A stretch of 60,461 nt of DNA from an uncultured Pseudomonadota bacterium (lineage in GTDB: Bacteria > Myxococcota_A > UBA796 > JAFGLY01). Positions 50,695 through 59,305 of this stretch are shown piece by piece. The stretch spans positions 1 to 60,461 of the forward strand of contig CALDOK010000481.1 of the NCBI GenBank assembly GCA_937912125.1, in the 5' to 3' direction. The notes under the pieces are model-generated. The model made no database searches, was not told the DNA's origin, and was given only the letters and a program-made list of their open reading frames with translations. A program made the translations under genes and the position numbers. How positions within the stretch are numbered: the first letter of the stretch is position 1; every line of letters begins with the position of its first letter.

Positions 50695-51708
50695 CTAGCG
50701 CGGATCAGCCATGCTCACGGCGGCGCCCTCGGCCAGCACGAAGCGGGTGCGGCCGTGGGTGCGCTCCACCAGGGTGCGGGAGTCCAGGCCGCCGGCCTCG
50801 AGGTCCTTGCGCAGGCGCTTGACCAGGGTGTTGACGGCCTTGGGGTCCCGGGGGGGCAGGCGGCCCCAGACCCGGGTGAGGACCACGGCGTCGGTGACGG
50901 GCTCGCCCGCGGGCCCACTACCCAGGGGCACCAGCAGGACCTGCAGCAGGTCGAAGCGCAGCCCCGGTAGCCAGATGGTGCGGGTGCGATGGCCCAGCTT
51001 GATGGTCAGCTGACCGCCAGCGGGGGGTACGGGTTGGATCTCCACCTGCCACGGCAGATCGGGGGCGTCGTCGCCCATGGTGGTCTGGTGGGCGCTGGCC
51101 ATGTCCACCAGGCGCAGGGTGGTGTCCCGCATGCCCAGCTCGTCACCGCTCTGGAGCAGGAGGGCCAGATCCTTGGGGGGGACCTTGCCGTTCAGGGTGA
51201 GCTCCGCGGCCAGGGTGGCGCGCCAGCCGCCGGGCAGGGCGGGCTCGAGCCGCAGGGCCCCAGGGGGCCAGCTGGGGATGGTGAGGTCGTCGCCGTCGTC
51301 GCCCCCCACCCGGAAGGACCCCAGCGGAAGCTGGGTGAAGGAGGTGGCGCGCCCTGTGGGATCGGCCATGCTGCGGTGGCGCAGGGCCCAGCCCGTGGTG
51401 GACGAGGGCTCCTTGTGCTCCAGCCGGACATGGATCTCGAGGCCGGGCAGGGTGAGCCGATCGCCCTGCTGCAAGGTGCGCTGCTCCTCGAGGGCCTCAC
51501 CGTTGACCTCCACGGCGCTGCGCCCGATGCGGATCAGCTGGACCCCCGCGGGGTCGGTGTAGACCAGGGCGCTGCGGCGGCTGGCCGACAGATCCGTGAG
51601 CTGCACATCAGCGCCGGCGCTGCGTCCGATGAGCACACCCCGCGGACCGACCTCCCAGCGTCGTCCTTCGGTGCCCTCGAGCCAGCATCGGGTTGCGATT
51701 CCGTCCAT
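50695..51708 (-). CDS. FHA-domain winged-helix transcriptional regulator
   Basis: A 337-residue regulator. Residues 15-95 form an FHA domain (VLIGRSAGADVQL, SASRRSALV, then VEVNGEAL and LQQGDRLTLPG), which binds phosphothreonine peptides. Residues 130-220 look like a second, degenerate FHA (FRVGGDDGDDLTI, TLNGKVPP, LQSGDELGM). Residues 255-330 form an OmpR/PhoB-type winged helix (TRVWGRLPPRDPKAVNTLVK, then RKDLEAGGL and RTHGRTRFVL). It would bind DNA in response to Ser/Thr phosphorylation rather than a histidine kinase. ATG 51708 follows AGGAG. It is first in the minus-strand operon leading to ACP and ketosynthase, and divergent from the PAP2 gene, so it is the prime candidate regulator of that operon. 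Confidence 0.85.
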   Translation of the reverse strand: MDGIATRCWLEGTEGRRWEVGPRGVLIGRSAGADVQLTDLSASRRSALVYTDPAGVQLIRIGRSAVEVNGEALEEQRTLQQGDRLTLPGLEIHVRLEHKEPSSTTGWALRHRSMADPTGRATSFTQLPLGSFRVGGDDGDDLTIPSWPPGALRLEPALPGGWRATLAAELTLNGKVPPKDLALLLQSGDELGMRDTTLRLVDMASAHQTTMGDDAPDLPWQVEIQPVPPAGGQLTIKLGHRTRTIWLPGLRFDLLQVLLVPLGSGPAGEPVTDAVVLTRVWGRLPPRDPKAVNTLVKRLRKDLEAGGLDSRTLVERTHGRTRFVLAEGAAVSMADPR

Positions 51709-51780
51709 GGCGTGCTCCTCTTGCTCCTCCGCAATAGCCGAGCAGCACTATCATGCGCTCTCTTGGACGGGAGGTCCACC

Positions 51781-52644
51781 GTGAAGGCTCGCTGCGCTCT
51801 TCCCGCTCTTCTGGCCCTTGCCCTCGGCTTCTCCGCTGGCGCTCACGCGGGCCAGCCCGCCGCGGACCTGGTCTTCGACCCATGGGTGGACGCCCCCTTG
51901 CTGGGCTCCACCCTGGCCTACACCCTGGTGACCTTCATCGACGACGAGACCCCGTGGGTGCAGCAGGCCATGCCCGCCGAGCCCAGCCTGGGCTTCGACG
52001 CGCCCTGGGCTGGCCAGCCCATGATCGACGGCGAGGGCCCCGCGCTGCTCTCGGACATCGTGGGCCTGTACCCCAGCTTCGCCATGCCGGTGGTGATGGG
52101 TGTGCTGGGCGCCGCGCACTCGGAGCAGGGGGGCGTCGGGCGTCGGGCCGCGCGTGCAGGCTCCTGGTTCGTGGTGGGCACCGAGGCGGTCACCATCAAC
52201 GCCACCCTGACCCATTTGGTCAAGAACGCGGTGCGTCGTCCTCGGCCTTACACCTACGATCCGCAGTGGCGCGCCGAGCTGGACGAGGCCTTGGCTGCGG
52301 GCGAGTTCGTGGACGCCGACGGTCAGATGTCCTTCTACTCGGGCCACACCTCGGCGGCCGGAGCCTGGAGCTTCGCGCTGGCCCACACCCTGGCCATCAC
52401 CCACGACTGGTCGTGGCAGGGTCGCGCCGTGCCCTACCTGGCGGCCACGGGCGTCACCGCCTGGACCGGGGTGCTGCGGGTGCGCGCCCACAAACACTTC
52501 CCCAGCGACGTGCTGGTGGGCGGGCTGGCCGGCGCCGCGGTGGGCATCATGGTGCCCGAGCTGCACCGCAGCGATCGCGCTCAGCTGGCCACGGGGAACA
52601 CGCTGGCCGGGACCCCCACGGTGGGCGTCAGCGGGGTGTGGTAG
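51781..52644 (+). CDS. PAP2-family phosphatase, exported
   Basis: A 287-residue protein with a signal peptide (ALPALLALALGFSAGAHA) and the three PAP2 motifs: KNAVRRPRP, YSGHTSAAG, and the third around RVRAHKHFPSDVLVGG with catalytic His and Asp. PAP2 enzymes remove phosphate from lipid phosphates such as undecaprenyl pyrophosphate, phosphatidic acid or lipid A. The GTG start at 51781 has GGGAGG six bases before it; no ATG is better placed. The 3' end overlaps the convergent membrane protein gene by 17 bp. It is divergent from the FHA regulator across 72 bp. Confidence 0.9.
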   Translation: MKARCALPALLALALGFSAGAHAGQPAADLVFDPWVDAPLLGSTLAYTLVTFIDDETPWVQQAMPAEPSLGFDAPWAGQPMIDGEGPALLSDIVGLYPSFAMPVVMGVLGAAHSEQGGVGRRAARAGSWFVVGTEAVTINATLTHLVKNAVRRPRPYTYDPQWRAELDEALAAGEFVDADGQMSFYSGHTSAAGAWSFALAHTLAITHDWSWQGRAVPYLAATGVTAWTGVLRVRAHKHFPSDVLVGGLAGAAVGIMVPELHRSDRAQLATGNTLAGTPTVGVSGVW

Positions 52645-54301
52645 CTCCCAGCAGCCACACCGCGGCCTGGGCGTCCTGGTAGGCGGGAGGCCCCAGGGCC
52701 GTGGTCAGTGCCGCCAGGGCAGGCTGGGGATCGGGCGCCTGGTCCCAGTGGCCTTGGCGGTCCACCACCAGCAGGGCCTGGGCTCCCAGGGCCTCGAGGC
52801 TCGCCAGCGTACCGGACCCGGGAAGGTCACCCCGAGCCAGGGCCTGTAGCTGTACTGCGGCCGCCTGCTGCTCCGGGCTCCAGGCTCCGCCCGATGCGGG
52901 CCCATAGCCCTGGACTGTCTCCAGTAGGGGCCGGCGGTGCCAGGGCTGCAGCGCCACGCCCGCCATGTGCTGGCCCGAGAGTACGTCGGCTACGGGGCCA
53001 TCGCCTTCGGCCGCGAGCCAGCGCGCCGCGTCCACTCCGGGGGGCTCGGTGGGGCGGTTCCAGGTGGTGACCCGGGCCAGGTCGGCGCTCACCGCGAAGG
53101 CACCCAGCCACAGGGACGCCAGCCCTGCGACCCGGAGCCAGCGCAGGCGCGTGTGGGTGGGATCGAGCAGCAGGGCCACCGCCACTCCCAGCGCCGCCAG
53201 GCCCATGGGGGCCGCCCGCACGGGGTGGTGCATGCGCGCGAACCAAGACGAGGCGGCCATCAACGCGGCCATGGGGCTGGTGAGGGAGGGCCCTCCGAGG
53301 ACCCAGGCCAGGCGTGGCCCCATGGCCAGCGCCAGCACCGCCAGCCCAGCCAGGGCCCAGGGACGGGCACGGACCGAGCCCAGGGCGAGCAAGGAGAGGG
53401 GGAGCGCCAGGGGCAGCAGCCGGAAGCGCTCGGGCACCGTGCCCAGGCCCAGCAGCCCCGCGGCGGGCATGGAGGTGTAGCCAGCCGGTGGGGGCGCTCC
53501 CGCCAGGGCCGAGAAGTCCGATGCCTGGGAGACCAGCCAGGGCAGGCCCGCCAGCCCAATGGTCGCCGCCAGCACCGCCAGCCAGAGCCCGCGGCGTCGC
53601 CAGGGCAGGGGGGAGGCCAGGAGCGCCACGGCGCAGGCCAGCCCTGCAGCGAGGCCGTGGAAGGGGTAGGCCACGGCCTGCAGCACCAGCAGCAGCCCGG
53701 CCGCCACCAGGAGTGCGGCGGGTGAGCGGATGCGGGGGGCGCGCAGCGCGGCGGCCACCGCGGCCAGCGCCAGCACCCCCGGGCAGATCATCATGCCGGC
53801 CATACGTCCCCAGCCCAGCTCGTGCAGCAGGGTGGGGCTCATGGCCAGCACCAGGCCTGCGCTGGCTGCGGCCATCCGCGAGGCGCCGGCCAGGCGAGCG
53901 GCCAGCACCGTGGCCAGGATCGCCAGGATCGGCAGCGCCAGCCCCATGGTGTTCCAGACGCGCCACCAGCTGTCCAGCTGGAACCAAGGCAGGGCCAGCC
54001 AGGCGTCTATTCGGTTGGGGAAGAGCTGGTCCAGGACGCCCCCCCCGCCAGGCCAGCCGGTGGCCTCGAGCCACTCCACGCCGGTGGCCTGCAGCTCGGC
54101 CTCGCGCCACCAGCACCAGAAGTTGCCCACGAAGTCGCCGTTGCCCCAGGGCTGCTCCGGCCCCCACAGGCCCTGCCCCAGGCTGGCCAGGGGCCCTCGC
54201 AGTGCCCACAGCAGCGCAGTGACCGGCGCCGCGAAGCAGGCCAGCTCGCCCAGCCCCCTCAGGCTGGACCTCACTGGGCTCGTGGGTGCATTGCGGCTCA
54301 A
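52628..54301 (-). CDS. Polytopic membrane protein, GT-C glycosyltransferase-like
   Basis: A protein of about 557 residues with ten or more hydrophobic segments and a soluble C-terminal 120 residues. The early loop (GNGDFVGNFWCWWREAELQ) and large alternating membrane blocks fit YfhO/GT-C-type membrane proteins, but no diagnostic motif is certain. The start is ambiguous: TTG 54301 follows GGAG and leaves an 86-bp divergent promoter region, whereas ATG 54361 would add 20 residues and leave only 26 bp to the divergent gene; the former was preferred. It shares 17 bp with the convergent PAP2 gene. Function unknown; envelope polysaccharide or lipid modification would suit. Confidence 0.7.
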   Translation of the reverse strand: MSRNAPTSPVRSSLRGLGELACFAAPVTALLWALRGPLASLGQGLWGPEQPWGNGDFVGNFWCWWREAELQATGVEWLEATGWPGGGGVLDQLFPNRIDAWLALPWFQLDSWWRVWNTMGLALPILAILATVLAARLAGASRMAAASAGLVLAMSPTLLHELGWGRMAGMMICPGVLALAAVAAALRAPRIRSPAALLVAAGLLLVLQAVAYPFHGLAAGLACAVALLASPLPWRRRGLWLAVLAATIGLAGLPWLVSQASDFSALAGAPPPAGYTSMPAAGLLGLGTVPERFRLLPLALPLSLLALGSVRARPWALAGLAVLALAMGPRLAWVLGGPSLTSPMAALMAASSWFARMHHPVRAAPMGLAALGVAVALLLDPTHTRLRWLRVAGLASLWLGAFAVSADLARVTTWNRPTEPPGVDAARWLAAEGDGPVADVLSGQHMAGVALQPWHRRPLLETVQGYGPASGGAWSPEQQAAAVQLQALARGDLPGSGTLASLEALGAQALLVVDRQGHWDQAPDPQPALAALTTALGPPAYQDAQAAVWLLGATTPR

Positions 54302-54387
54302 GACAGGAAGCTCCGGGTCCGACCTGGGTGTTAACCTTTGCAGCCCGCGCATCGGCGACATCCGCCTTTCGTCTGCCCTGAGGTCCC

Positions 54388-54786
54388 ATGCGGCTCCCCA
54401 TCCCAGTCCTGTCCGGTGGCTTCCTTTTCCTGCTCGGCGCAGCCGTGGTGGTCGCGGCCCCCCCACCGCCCATGCCCGACACCGCCGACACCGCCGACAC
54501 CGCCCTGGATGACACGGGTGACACCGACCAGCCGGTAGATACGGACACCCAGGTCCCCGACGACACCGACACGGGGCCGGACGACACCGACACCCAGGCC
54601 CCCGACGACACCGACACCGACGGCGTGGTCGAGGACACTGCCTACTACGCTGGCGCCGCAACCCTGGCCGGGGAGGCCGGCGGGTGTGGGTGCTCCAGCC
54701 GGCCAGCGCCCGCGGCCATGGGGCTCGGCTTCTGGTTGCTGGGGTTGGCGGTGATGCGACGGCGGAGCTCTCCCGACCTCTGCTAG
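54388..54786 (+). CDS. Short MYXO-CTERM protein with Asp-Thr repeat region
   Basis: A 132-residue protein consisting of a signal peptide (LSGGFLFLLGAAVVVAA), about 50 residues of DTAD/DTDT repeat, and a MYXO-CTERM end (GGCGC, hydrophobic helix, MRRR). It has no folded domain, so it may act as a spacer or a model substrate of the sorting system. ATG 54388 follows AGGT. It diverges from the polytopic membrane protein and runs convergent to the FHA-like membrane protein gene with 15 bp between stops. Confidence 0.75.
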   Translation: MRLPIPVLSGGFLFLLGAAVVVAAPPPPMPDTADTADTALDDTGDTDQPVDTDTQVPDDTDTGPDDTDTQAPDDTDTDGVVEDTAYYAGAATLAGEAGGCGCSSRPAPAAMGLGFWLLGLAVMRRRSSPDLC

Positions 54787-54801
54787 TCGGGAGCTATCCG
54801 C

Positions 54802-56454
54802 CTACTGGCTGTCGCTCCGCAAGCGCCAGTCCAACATCAGGCACTGGGTGAGGGGAGGGAGCTCGCCCATGGTGGCGGCGGCCTTTTCTTTGTCGACCTT
54901 GGGGTCCACCGCGGCCTGGCAGGGCAGGACGACGGATCGCGCGATGGTGCGGGCGGTCTGCTGCAGCACCCACTCACCCTTCGAGCCCAGGCCCGCGGTG
55001 ACCGTGCTGACGGGGAACTCGGCGTAGCTGACGGCGCCCACTCCATCGGTGCGGTAGTCCACCTCGGGAAGGTCGGCGGTGAAGAGCTTGGCCAAGCGGG
55101 CGCTGGTGGCGTGGGCCGAGGCCTCGGGCAGGGGCACGTTGTCTGCTTCGGCGCCCAGGTGACGCGCCATCTTGTTGACCACCTTGTTGACGCGGGTGCG
55201 TTCGTCGTCGCCCTCGACGTAGAGGCAGCCGCCCTGTCCGCGGGTGAACTCGTTGACGGTGGTGGAGAACGACTCGGGGAACTCGCTCTGGCCGGCACCC
55301 TCGAGGGTGGCTCGCAGGGCCTGCTCGTGCAGCTGCTTGTCGTTCATGTAGCTGGACATCTTCGAGGCCGGGATCAGGGCGTCCAGCTGGGGGCTCAGGC
55401 CGAAGTGCAGGGCCTGGCGGTAGCTGAGCTGCGCCACGCCCCGGGTGCAGACGTCCTCGGTCTGGGAGTCCTCGAGCTTGTTCCACTCGTTGGAGTGGCG
55501 GCTGGGATCAGCGGCGATGTACGGCAACACCTTGACCAGCTCGGAGTCCAGATCTTCTTCGGCCAGCAGGCGCTCGCGCAGGTCCGCGAACTCGTTGGCC
55601 TTGCCGCCCTTGGACTCGATCAGCCAGGCGTACTGCTTGCCCTGGCTGAGGATGAGCTGGGCTTCGGACCACACCGCGTCGCGCAGCTTGGTGTCCTCTT
55701 CCAGGGCCAAACCCACGCCGCCGGGCTCCCGCAGCACCTCGGCCACCAGCTCGGCGAAGGTCCAGCTGGTGTCTTCGCCGCGACCGTCGGCGAAGCCCAG
55801 GGTCTTCTCGCAGCTCTCGAGCTTGACCGACTCGGACTGGAGCAGCTTGGCGGTCTTCTTGCCCTTGCAGCTCATGCCGCCCGCCAAAGCGTAGCCGCCG
55901 ATCATGGTGATCCCCAGGAAGATGTACCGGGGCTGGAAGATGGCGCCGGACTTGACGAAGGTCCAGGCGCGCTGGACGAACTGACCCGGGCCGGTGACCA
56001 GGACCCTGGTGAAGGCCTGGCGCTTGGCCTCCTTGCCGAACGCGCCAGCGTTCAGTCGCTTGTCGCGGATGCTCGGCTTCTTGTCCCGGGCGTCCTTGAC
56101 CTCCTGGGGGAGCGCGTCGAGCTCGATGATGAAGCGCGGGCCGTTCTCCGTGACCAGGGCGAAGCTGTCGTTGGGGCGCACCGCGGTGGGCGTGTCCACC
56201 TGCACGGGGGCGCGGGCGCCCTGCTTCCAGAGGAAGACGGTGGCGGTGCGCTCGGCCGGTGCCAGGATCATGGAGTTGTCGGCCTGCCGCATCACGCGCA
56301 CGTGAATGGGGAGCACGCCGAGGCTCTGGGGCAGGGTGATGTCGCAGCGTGAGCCCTCTGAGCCCAGCACCACCTCGATGCCTTCGAAGAACCCGAAGCG
56401 GGTGCCACCAAACTCGGGGGTCAGGCGAAGATAAAGGACCAGCTCATCACTCAT
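54802..56454 (-). CDS. Membrane protein with N-terminal FHA-like domain
   Basis: A 550-residue protein. Residues 5-110 resemble an FHA fold (IEVVLGSEGSRCDITLPQ, HVRVMRQADN, AVRPNDSFALV) although the usual Ser-x-x-His is not obvious. One membrane segment (YIFLGITMIGGYALAGG) lies near residues 176-192, followed by about 350 residues that should face the periplasm, mixed helical with few cysteines. An FHA-like cytosolic part and periplasmic part suggest coupling of kinase signalling to the envelope. ATG 56454 follows GGAG. It is divergent from the TM-FHA/VWA/kinase run on the plus strand, with a 94-bp shared region. Confidence 0.72.
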   Translation of the reverse strand: MSDELVLYLRLTPEFGGTRFGFFEGIEVVLGSEGSRCDITLPQSLGVLPIHVRVMRQADNSMILAPAERTATVFLWKQGARAPVQVDTPTAVRPNDSFALVTENGPRFIIELDALPQEVKDARDKKPSIRDKRLNAGAFGKEAKRQAFTRVLVTGPGQFVQRAWTFVKSGAIFQPRYIFLGITMIGGYALAGGMSCKGKKTAKLLQSESVKLESCEKTLGFADGRGEDTSWTFAELVAEVLREPGGVGLALEEDTKLRDAVWSEAQLILSQGKQYAWLIESKGGKANEFADLRERLLAEEDLDSELVKVLPYIAADPSRHSNEWNKLEDSQTEDVCTRGVAQLSYRQALHFGLSPQLDALIPASKMSSYMNDKQLHEQALRATLEGAGQSEFPESFSTTVNEFTRGQGGCLYVEGDDERTRVNKVVNKMARHLGAEADNVPLPEASAHATSARLAKLFTADLPEVDYRTDGVGAVSYAEFPVSTVTAGLGSKGEWVLQQTARTIARSVVLPCQAAVDPKVDKEKAAATMGELPPLTQCLMLDWRLRSDSQ

Positions 56455-56548
56455 GCGACTCTCCGCAGGGTTTCGAGCAGCTTAGCGCACTGAAGAGGGT
56501 GGTGGGTGGGGCAGGGGGGACAGGATACCCCAGCAGGTCAGGCTTGAT

Positions 56549-57673
56549 ATGATCCCCGCGGGTCCCTCTGCGCCGTTGGTGGCCATGAACATCTTCCTCG
56601 TGCCCTACACCCCCATGCGCCACCTGGTGGTCGGCCTGTACTGCGCTGGCGCCGGGCTGCTCGCCTGGTGGTTGCTGCTGCTCTACACCACGGCCCTGGG
56701 GCCCAGCTGGGGGCCCGGCTCCGACGGCGCCATCTTCTTGGCGTTGGTGGGCTCCACGGTGGCGACCGCCTCGGTGCTGGCCGAGCACTCGCTGCGTCGC
56801 AGCCCCCTGTGGAAGCGCGTCATGTTGGCGTCCATCACCCTGGCCGTCTCATTCAGCCTGTCCCTGTTCGCCTTCTGGTTCTGGAACGGCGTGCTCGCCC
56901 CCGGCCTGCTCGCCCCGCTCGTGCGCCTGGGCATCGACTCGCTGGGGCTGTTCCACGCTGGCCTGCCGGCGGACGCCGCGGGCGATCAGCTGCGGGCGCT
57001 GGTCGACGCCGTGGATCCCGACGTCGGCGACTCCAGCCTCGTCTCTCTGCGCTACCGCTTGGGAGCCTTCACCGCGGTTGGCTTGGCCACCTCCATCGGG
57101 CCCCTGGCTGTGCGCAAGGCTCGTGGTGTCCTGTACCACCTGCTCGCCGGGCTTCTGGCGGCGCTGTTCGCCGCAGCGGTGTGGCATGTGTTCAACATCG
57201 TGGTCGGGTCGGACCTCTACTGGGCTGGGGCTGCCTCGGCCTGCGCCTGGGGCCTGGCCTTCGGCGCCTTCGCGTGGCCCCTGCCCGATGAACTCTACGC
57301 GGGCTGGCTGCGGATCCTCTCCTTCGATCGTTTCGGTCGCCGCATCCCCATCGACGCCCCCGACGGTCAGCCCAAGGAGCGCTTCGTGGGGCACTTCCCT
57401 CGGGGCCTCGACGTCTTCCTGCCCGGCGAGGCCGGCGTGATGGAGATGCACCTGTCCCTGGCTGTGGACAGCAAGCATCGCTACTTCGCCCGTGGCCTGA
57501 GCCTGGCCTCCACCAACGTCCGTCGCTTCCTCGAGCGCGTGAACTTGAGCTACGATCCGCGGCGGGCCGCCCCCCTCGAGACCCGGCTCACCTCGGGTGA
57601 TCGAATCGTGCTCGGCACCGGCGACCAGAGCGCAGAGCTGGAGTTCCTGATGCTGCCCAGGGAGGAGCGATGA
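56549..57673 (+). CDS. Multi-pass membrane protein with C-terminal FHA-like domain
   Basis: A 374-residue protein with about six membrane segments in residues 20-235 and a cytosolic C-terminal domain of about 130 residues. That domain resembles FHA (FVGHFPRGLDVFLPG, EMHLSLAVDSKHRYFARGLS, LTSGDRIVLGTGDQSAEL). ATG 56549 lies six bases after AGG; ATG 56585 is an alternative that would shorten the N-terminus by 12 residues. The stop overlaps the start of the VWA lipoprotein (ATGA), and the Ser/Thr kinase gene follows, so the FHA-like domain is likely a kinase substrate reader. Confidence 0.75.
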   Translation: MIPAGPSAPLVAMNIFLVPYTPMRHLVVGLYCAGAGLLAWWLLLLYTTALGPSWGPGSDGAIFLALVGSTVATASVLAEHSLRRSPLWKRVMLASITLAVSFSLSLFAFWFWNGVLAPGLLAPLVRLGIDSLGLFHAGLPADAAGDQLRALVDAVDPDVGDSSLVSLRYRLGAFTAVGLATSIGPLAVRKARGVLYHLLAGLLAALFAAAVWHVFNIVVGSDLYWAGAASACAWGLAFGAFAWPLPDELYAGWLRILSFDRFGRRIPIDAPDGQPKERFVGHFPRGLDVFLPGEAGVMEMHLSLAVDSKHRYFARGLSLASTNVRRFLERVNLSYDPRRAAPLETRLTSGDRIVLGTGDQSAELEFLMLPREER

Positions 57674-59229
57674 GCGTCCTCCGCACAGCGACCCTGCTCG
57701 CGGCGGCCTTGCTGGGGCTGGCGGGCTGCGGGTCCAGCGATCTCCAGGCGATCCCTGGCACCACCCTGCGGGTCTCCACCCCGGAGATGGCCAAGGGCAC
57801 CGAGCTGGATCTCAAGATCTTCACCAAGGCCAGCCAGTGCGGGAACCTCACGGGCGCCGAGCCGGAGCAGTGCCTGCCCCGCGTCGATCGGGGCGCGGGC
57901 GAGGTCCACCTGGCCTTCCAGTTCCTGGCGGGCACCGACCCCTGGCCCATGGCCATCGATGAGCAGCACCTGCAGGTGGTCCACCAGGGCTCGCTGATCC
58001 AGGAAGGCCAGAACCAGCAGAGCTTCGACGTCATCCCCCACGACCCGGTCAAGACCGACCAGCTCTTCGTGGTGATCATCGACGGCTCCGGCTCCATGAA
58101 CGAGCCCTCCTCCGACCCCAAGATCGACCGGGTCCGCAAGGCGTTGCTCCAGCCCGAGGTCGCGCAGGCTTTCTTCCCGCCGGGTCAGACCACGGGCCTG
58201 GTGTTGCTCGAGTTCGGCGGCACCAGCGTGCGCCCCGTCGGCGGCAAGATGCAGGTCATCACACGCCGCAGCGACTTCAAGAAGCTGGTGCGCGATGAGC
58301 TGCGGGCCAGCGGCGGCTACACCAACCTCTACCAGGCCGTCGAGTACGCCACGGGCGATCTGCTCAGCAACGTGCCCGAGGTCACCGAGTTCCTGCGCAC
58401 CACCACGGGGGCCCCCACGGTCATCGCCCTGACCGACGGGTTCAACAACGAGCGCTCCGACGACACCTGCTCCACCAATGCCGCCAAGCTCGAGCGCTTG
58501 CTCAAGCACCTCGAGCGGGTGCGCGGCGAGGGGTCGGAGCTCACCGCGCGTCCTCGGGTGTTCACCGTCGGTCTGGGCCGGCCATTCCGTCGGCGCTTCG
58601 AGCTGCCCGAAGAGCTGGGCAACGTCCGGCCCGTGACCCTGTGCGGCAAGAAGTACAAGGACATGCGCATCGACGGGCACCTCGAGACCCTGGGCATCGA
58701 CAACGCATCGTTGGCCTGGATCGCCGAGGTGGGTGGCGGCGGCAGCTTCGTCAAGCAGAAGACCGACGGCCTGGGCGTGGCGTTCCAGGCGGCGGCCGCC
58801 GAGCAGTACGAGTGGTTCGAGGTTCGATATCGGCTCGATCCTTTCTACCTGCGGCGCTCCTTCGAGACCACGCTGCGCCTGGCGGCCTTCGCCGAGGCCG
58901 AGGCCTCCATCGAGCTGCATCCGTCGGCCTGGCTCGACGGGCCTCCGGGCGATCGCGCCGAAGACGGCTGGACCCGCGCGTCCAGCCTCGCACACACCGT
59001 GGGGCTGGTCTTGCCCCTGCTCGGGTTGCTGGTGGCGTCGAGCTTCCTGTCCCCGGCGTGGCTCAATGCGCGCCGCATTGTCCTGGGCCGCTTGCGTCCG
59101 CCGCGAGCGAAGGCATCGGCCAGCCCGGGTGTTCCACCTTCGGGTCAGCCTCCGCAGAGCCAGGCTCCAGGGGCTTCTCCGGCAGGAGCCCCACCTGGCA
59201 CGTTGCCCGGTGGGGATGCTTCCCGGTAA
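57670..59229 (+). CDS. VWA-domain lipoprotein
   Basis: A 519-residue predicted lipoprotein (lipobox LAGCGS near residue 20) with a von Willebrand factor A domain from about residue 130. The metal-ion-dependent adhesion site is IDGSGSMNEPSS, with the later Thr and Asp in GGYTN and ALTDGFNN. After the VWA domain a TM segment (VGLVLPLLGLLVASSFL, near residues 440-456) is followed by a Pro/Gly/Ala/Ser-rich tail, so the C-terminus may be cytosolic. The start overlaps the TM-FHA stop by ATGA; the Ser/Thr kinase gene lies 76 bp downstream. VWA proteins bind protein ligands via Mg2+; this one is probably part of the same envelope signalling complex. Confidence 0.88.
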   Translation: MSVLRTATLLAAALLGLAGCGSSDLQAIPGTTLRVSTPEMAKGTELDLKIFTKASQCGNLTGAEPEQCLPRVDRGAGEVHLAFQFLAGTDPWPMAIDEQHLQVVHQGSLIQEGQNQQSFDVIPHDPVKTDQLFVVIIDGSGSMNEPSSDPKIDRVRKALLQPEVAQAFFPPGQTTGLVLLEFGGTSVRPVGGKMQVITRRSDFKKLVRDELRASGGYTNLYQAVEYATGDLLSNVPEVTEFLRTTTGAPTVIALTDGFNNERSDDTCSTNAAKLERLLKHLERVRGEGSELTARPRVFTVGLGRPFRRRFELPEELGNVRPVTLCGKKYKDMRIDGHLETLGIDNASLAWIAEVGGGGSFVKQKTDGLGVAFQAAAAEQYEWFEVRYRLDPFYLRRSFETTLRLAAFAEAEASIELHPSAWLDGPPGDRAEDGWTRASSLAHTVGLVLPLLGLLVASSFLSPAWLNARRIVLGRLRPPRAKASASPGVPPSGQPPQSQAPGASPAGAPPGTLPGGDASR

Positions 59230-59305
59230 CATCCATGGGCTCGCGCCCGCGCATGCGCTCTCATCGTGCGGTTCGTGACCCACAGCGTCGGTCGGGAGAG
59301 AGAAC

